In this document: positions 5,813 through 6,753 of the stretch, piece after piece | Position numbering within the stretch: position 1 is the first letter of the stretch | Layout: each line of letters begins with the position of its first letter | NCBI GenBank assembly: GCA_030152265.1 | Contig: JASLHQ010000177.1 | Coordinates: forward strand, 1-6,753 | DNA: 6,753 nt | Reading direction: 5' to 3' | Origin: Savagea sp. | GTDB lineage: Bacteria > Bacillota > Bacilli > Bacillales_A > Planococcaceae | The notes under the pieces: generated by a model | Databases searched by the model: none | What the model was told of the DNA's origin: nothing | What the model saw: only the letters and a program-made list of their open reading frames with translations | Position numbers and translations under genes: made by a program

Positions 5813-6523
5813 ATGAAAATTGAAGTATGGTCAGATTTCGTATGCCCATTTTGTTATATTGGGAAGCGACGTCTTGAAGAAGCGTTAAAAATGTCACCTT
5901 ATGGCGATCAAGTGACGGTCGAATATAAAGCGTATGAGCTTGACCCGACAGCGCCAGCGAGCACAGATGAGAAATATCATGAAAGCTTAGCGCGTAAATA
6001 CGGTAAAAGTGAAGAAGAAGCGCTCGGCATGATGGAAAATATGGCAGCGCAAGCGAAAACAGTTGGACTCGATTACAACTTAGACGCATTAACACCAGCG
6101 AATACATTTAAAGCACATCGTTTAGCGAAATTCGCGAAAACGAAAGGGCTCGATATCGAATTTACAGAGCGCGTACTTCGTGCGTATTTCATAGAAGGTC
6201 AAAAAATTGGTCTCGATGAAGTGCTCATTCCACTTGCGACAGAAGTCGGTCTCGACGAAGCGGAAGTGAAAGAAGTGTTAAGCTCAAACGCATTCGAAGA
6301 AGAAGTGCGTACAGATATCGCAGAAGCAGCTCAAGTAGGTGTGCGCGGTGTTCCATTCTTCGTCATGGATCGCAAATACGCGATGTCAGGTGGACAACCA
6401 GCGGAAGTGTTCGCACAAGCAATTGAAAAAGTAGCGCAAGAAGCAGGTCTTCAACCAGCTCTCCAAGTTTTAGGGGAAGAAGATGCAGGCGGCATGTGTG
6501 CAGACGGAAAATGTGAAATTTAA
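5813..6523 (+). CDS. frnE: FrnE-type DsbA-family cytoplasmic disulfide oxidoreductase
   Basis: A thioredoxin-fold thiol-disulfide oxidoreductase of the DsbA/FrnE (HCCA isomerase-like) group, 236 residues. The active site CPFC is at Cys11-Cys14 in WSDFVCPFCYIGKRRLEEAL, an alpha-helical insertion fills about residues 60-165, and the cis-Pro loop is RGVPFF with Pro181. There is no signal peptide or membrane anchor, so it should act in the cytoplasm. The C-terminal tail ends in a second cysteine pair, Cys229 and Cys234 (CADGKC), a CX4C motif. That arrangement is described for Deinococcus FrnE, where the two pairs are thought to exchange disulfides. It sits right after the cysteine-making operon but appears to have its own promoter and is bounded by terminators on both sides. 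The physiological substrate is unknown; protection or repair of protein thiols is a reasonable guess. Confidence 0.88.
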   Translation: MKIEVWSDFVCPFCYIGKRRLEEALKMSPYGDQVTVEYKAYELDPTAPASTDEKYHESLARKYGKSEEEALGMMENMAAQAKTVGLDYNLDALTPANTFKAHRLAKFAKTKGLDIEFTERVLRAYFIEGQKIGLDEVLIPLATEVGLDEAEVKEVLSSNAFEEEVRTDIAEAAQVGVRGVPFFVMDRKYAMSGGQPAEVFAQAIEKVAQEAGLQPALQVLGEEDAGGMCADGKCEI

Positions 6524-6560
6524 AAGGAGAATAAGCTGAGTTACCTCTCAGACAAATTCA

Positions 6561-6610
6561 AAAACGCATGGAATCAAAAGCTATACTTTGATTTCATGCG
6601 TTTTCTATTT
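6561..6610 (+). terminator. Long rho-independent terminator after the frnE-like gene
   Basis: The arms 6561-6578 and 6587-6604 form an 18-pair stem (one G-U) with an 8-base loop. It opens with AAAACGCATG and closes with CATGCGTTTT, then CTATTTT. The A-tract and T-tract make it plausible in both directions. It lies 37 bases after the stop codon. Confidence 0.88.
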
Positions 6611-6673
6611 TGGAAATGTCATTGTTCAATGAAATTTCGTCTTATATTCCATTTTCATTAGAAAAAATTTGAA

Positions 6674-6740
6674 TAATAGAAATGAGAATGAGTACTGTAG
6701 AGTGCAATGATTAATCACTTTCTGTAGTTCATTTCTATTA
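6674..6740. repeat. Inverted repeat, 12 bp arms, in the right-hand non-coding tail
   Basis: TAATAGAAATGA (6674-6685) is exactly complementary to TCATTTCTATTA (6729-6740), with 43 bases between. The interior holds a perfect 10-bp palindrome TGATTAATCA (6708-6717) and the hexamer CTGTAG twice in direct orientation (6695-6700, 6722-6727). I see no gene here. It could be a leader structure, an operator cluster for a gene beyond the window, or chance in AT-rich DNA. Confidence 0.5.
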
Positions 6741-6753
6741 AGATTGATCTTTT

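Noticed and set aside
5811..6107. 98-codon open frame on the minus strand opposite frnE
   Set aside because: It lies wholly inside a clear FrnE gene, its product is rich in Leu, Ser and His with no recognisable domain, and it reads as a mirror of the sense codons.
6671..6700. Fur- or PerR-like box in the GAATAATAGAAATGAGAATG stretch
   Set aside because: It has tandem AATGAG and AT richness but no TGATAAT-type dyad, so the resemblance is only compositional.
1..6753. Mobile element, defence system, CRISPR array or toxin-antitoxin pair
   Set aside because: All genes are housekeeping or metabolic types on one strand with similar base composition. There are no transposase, integrase or nuclease motifs and no regularly spaced repeats.

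Overview
The window looks like chromosomal DNA from a low-GC Gram-positive bacterium of the Bacillales. The evidence is purine-rich AGGAGG-type ribosome binding sites, sigma-A-like promoters, hairpin-plus-T-tract terminators, and proteins that closely resemble Bacillus families: a BmrA-type ABC exporter, PpaC, YrrT, MccA and MccB. I cannot name the genus. There is no sign of phage, transposon, CRISPR, rRNA or tRNA.

Layout, all genes on the + strand. (1) At 2-523 is the C-terminal end of a BmrA/LmrA-type multidrug ABC exporter, followed by a compact promoter plus terminator (539-617). (2) At 685-1485 is an alpha/beta hydrolase of unknown substrate, probably starting at TTG. (3) At 1538-2467 is ppaC, the manganese-dependent family II pyrophosphatase, with all family metal ligands present and a strong terminator behind it. 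(4) At 2521-5746 is a four-gene sulfur operon, yrrT-luxS-mccA-mccB. It has its own promoter and a dyad just after the -10 that resembles a CymR cysteine-repressor site. (5) At 5813-6523 is a FrnE-type cytoplasmic disulfide oxidoreductase with CPFC and C-terminal CX4C motifs, then a long hairpin terminator. (6) The last 140 or so bases are an AT-rich non-coding tail with a 12-bp inverted repeat.

The sulfur operon reads as a methionine-to-cysteine recycling route. YrrT is a putative SAM-dependent methyltransferase. LuxS cleaves S-ribosylhomocysteine, derived from the methylation by-product SAH, to homocysteine and DPD (the AI-2 precursor). MccA joins homocysteine to O-acetylserine to give cystathionine, and MccB releases cysteine. 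In Bacillus subtilis, as I recall it, the operon is yrrT-mtnN-mccA-mccB-yrhC with luxS elsewhere. Here luxS sits where mtnN would be, and no mtnN is present in the window.

The most unusual local structure is the mccB/frnE junction. An intrinsic terminator ends at the base before the frnE start codon, its 3' arm contains the frnE ribosome binding site, and its 5' arm and loop overlap a sigma-A-like promoter. A transcript started there would lack the 5' arm and leave the binding site free, while read-through RNA would terminate and hide it. A looser version of this layout lies between the ABC exporter and the hydrolase. These are readings of the sequence, not demonstrated mechanisms.
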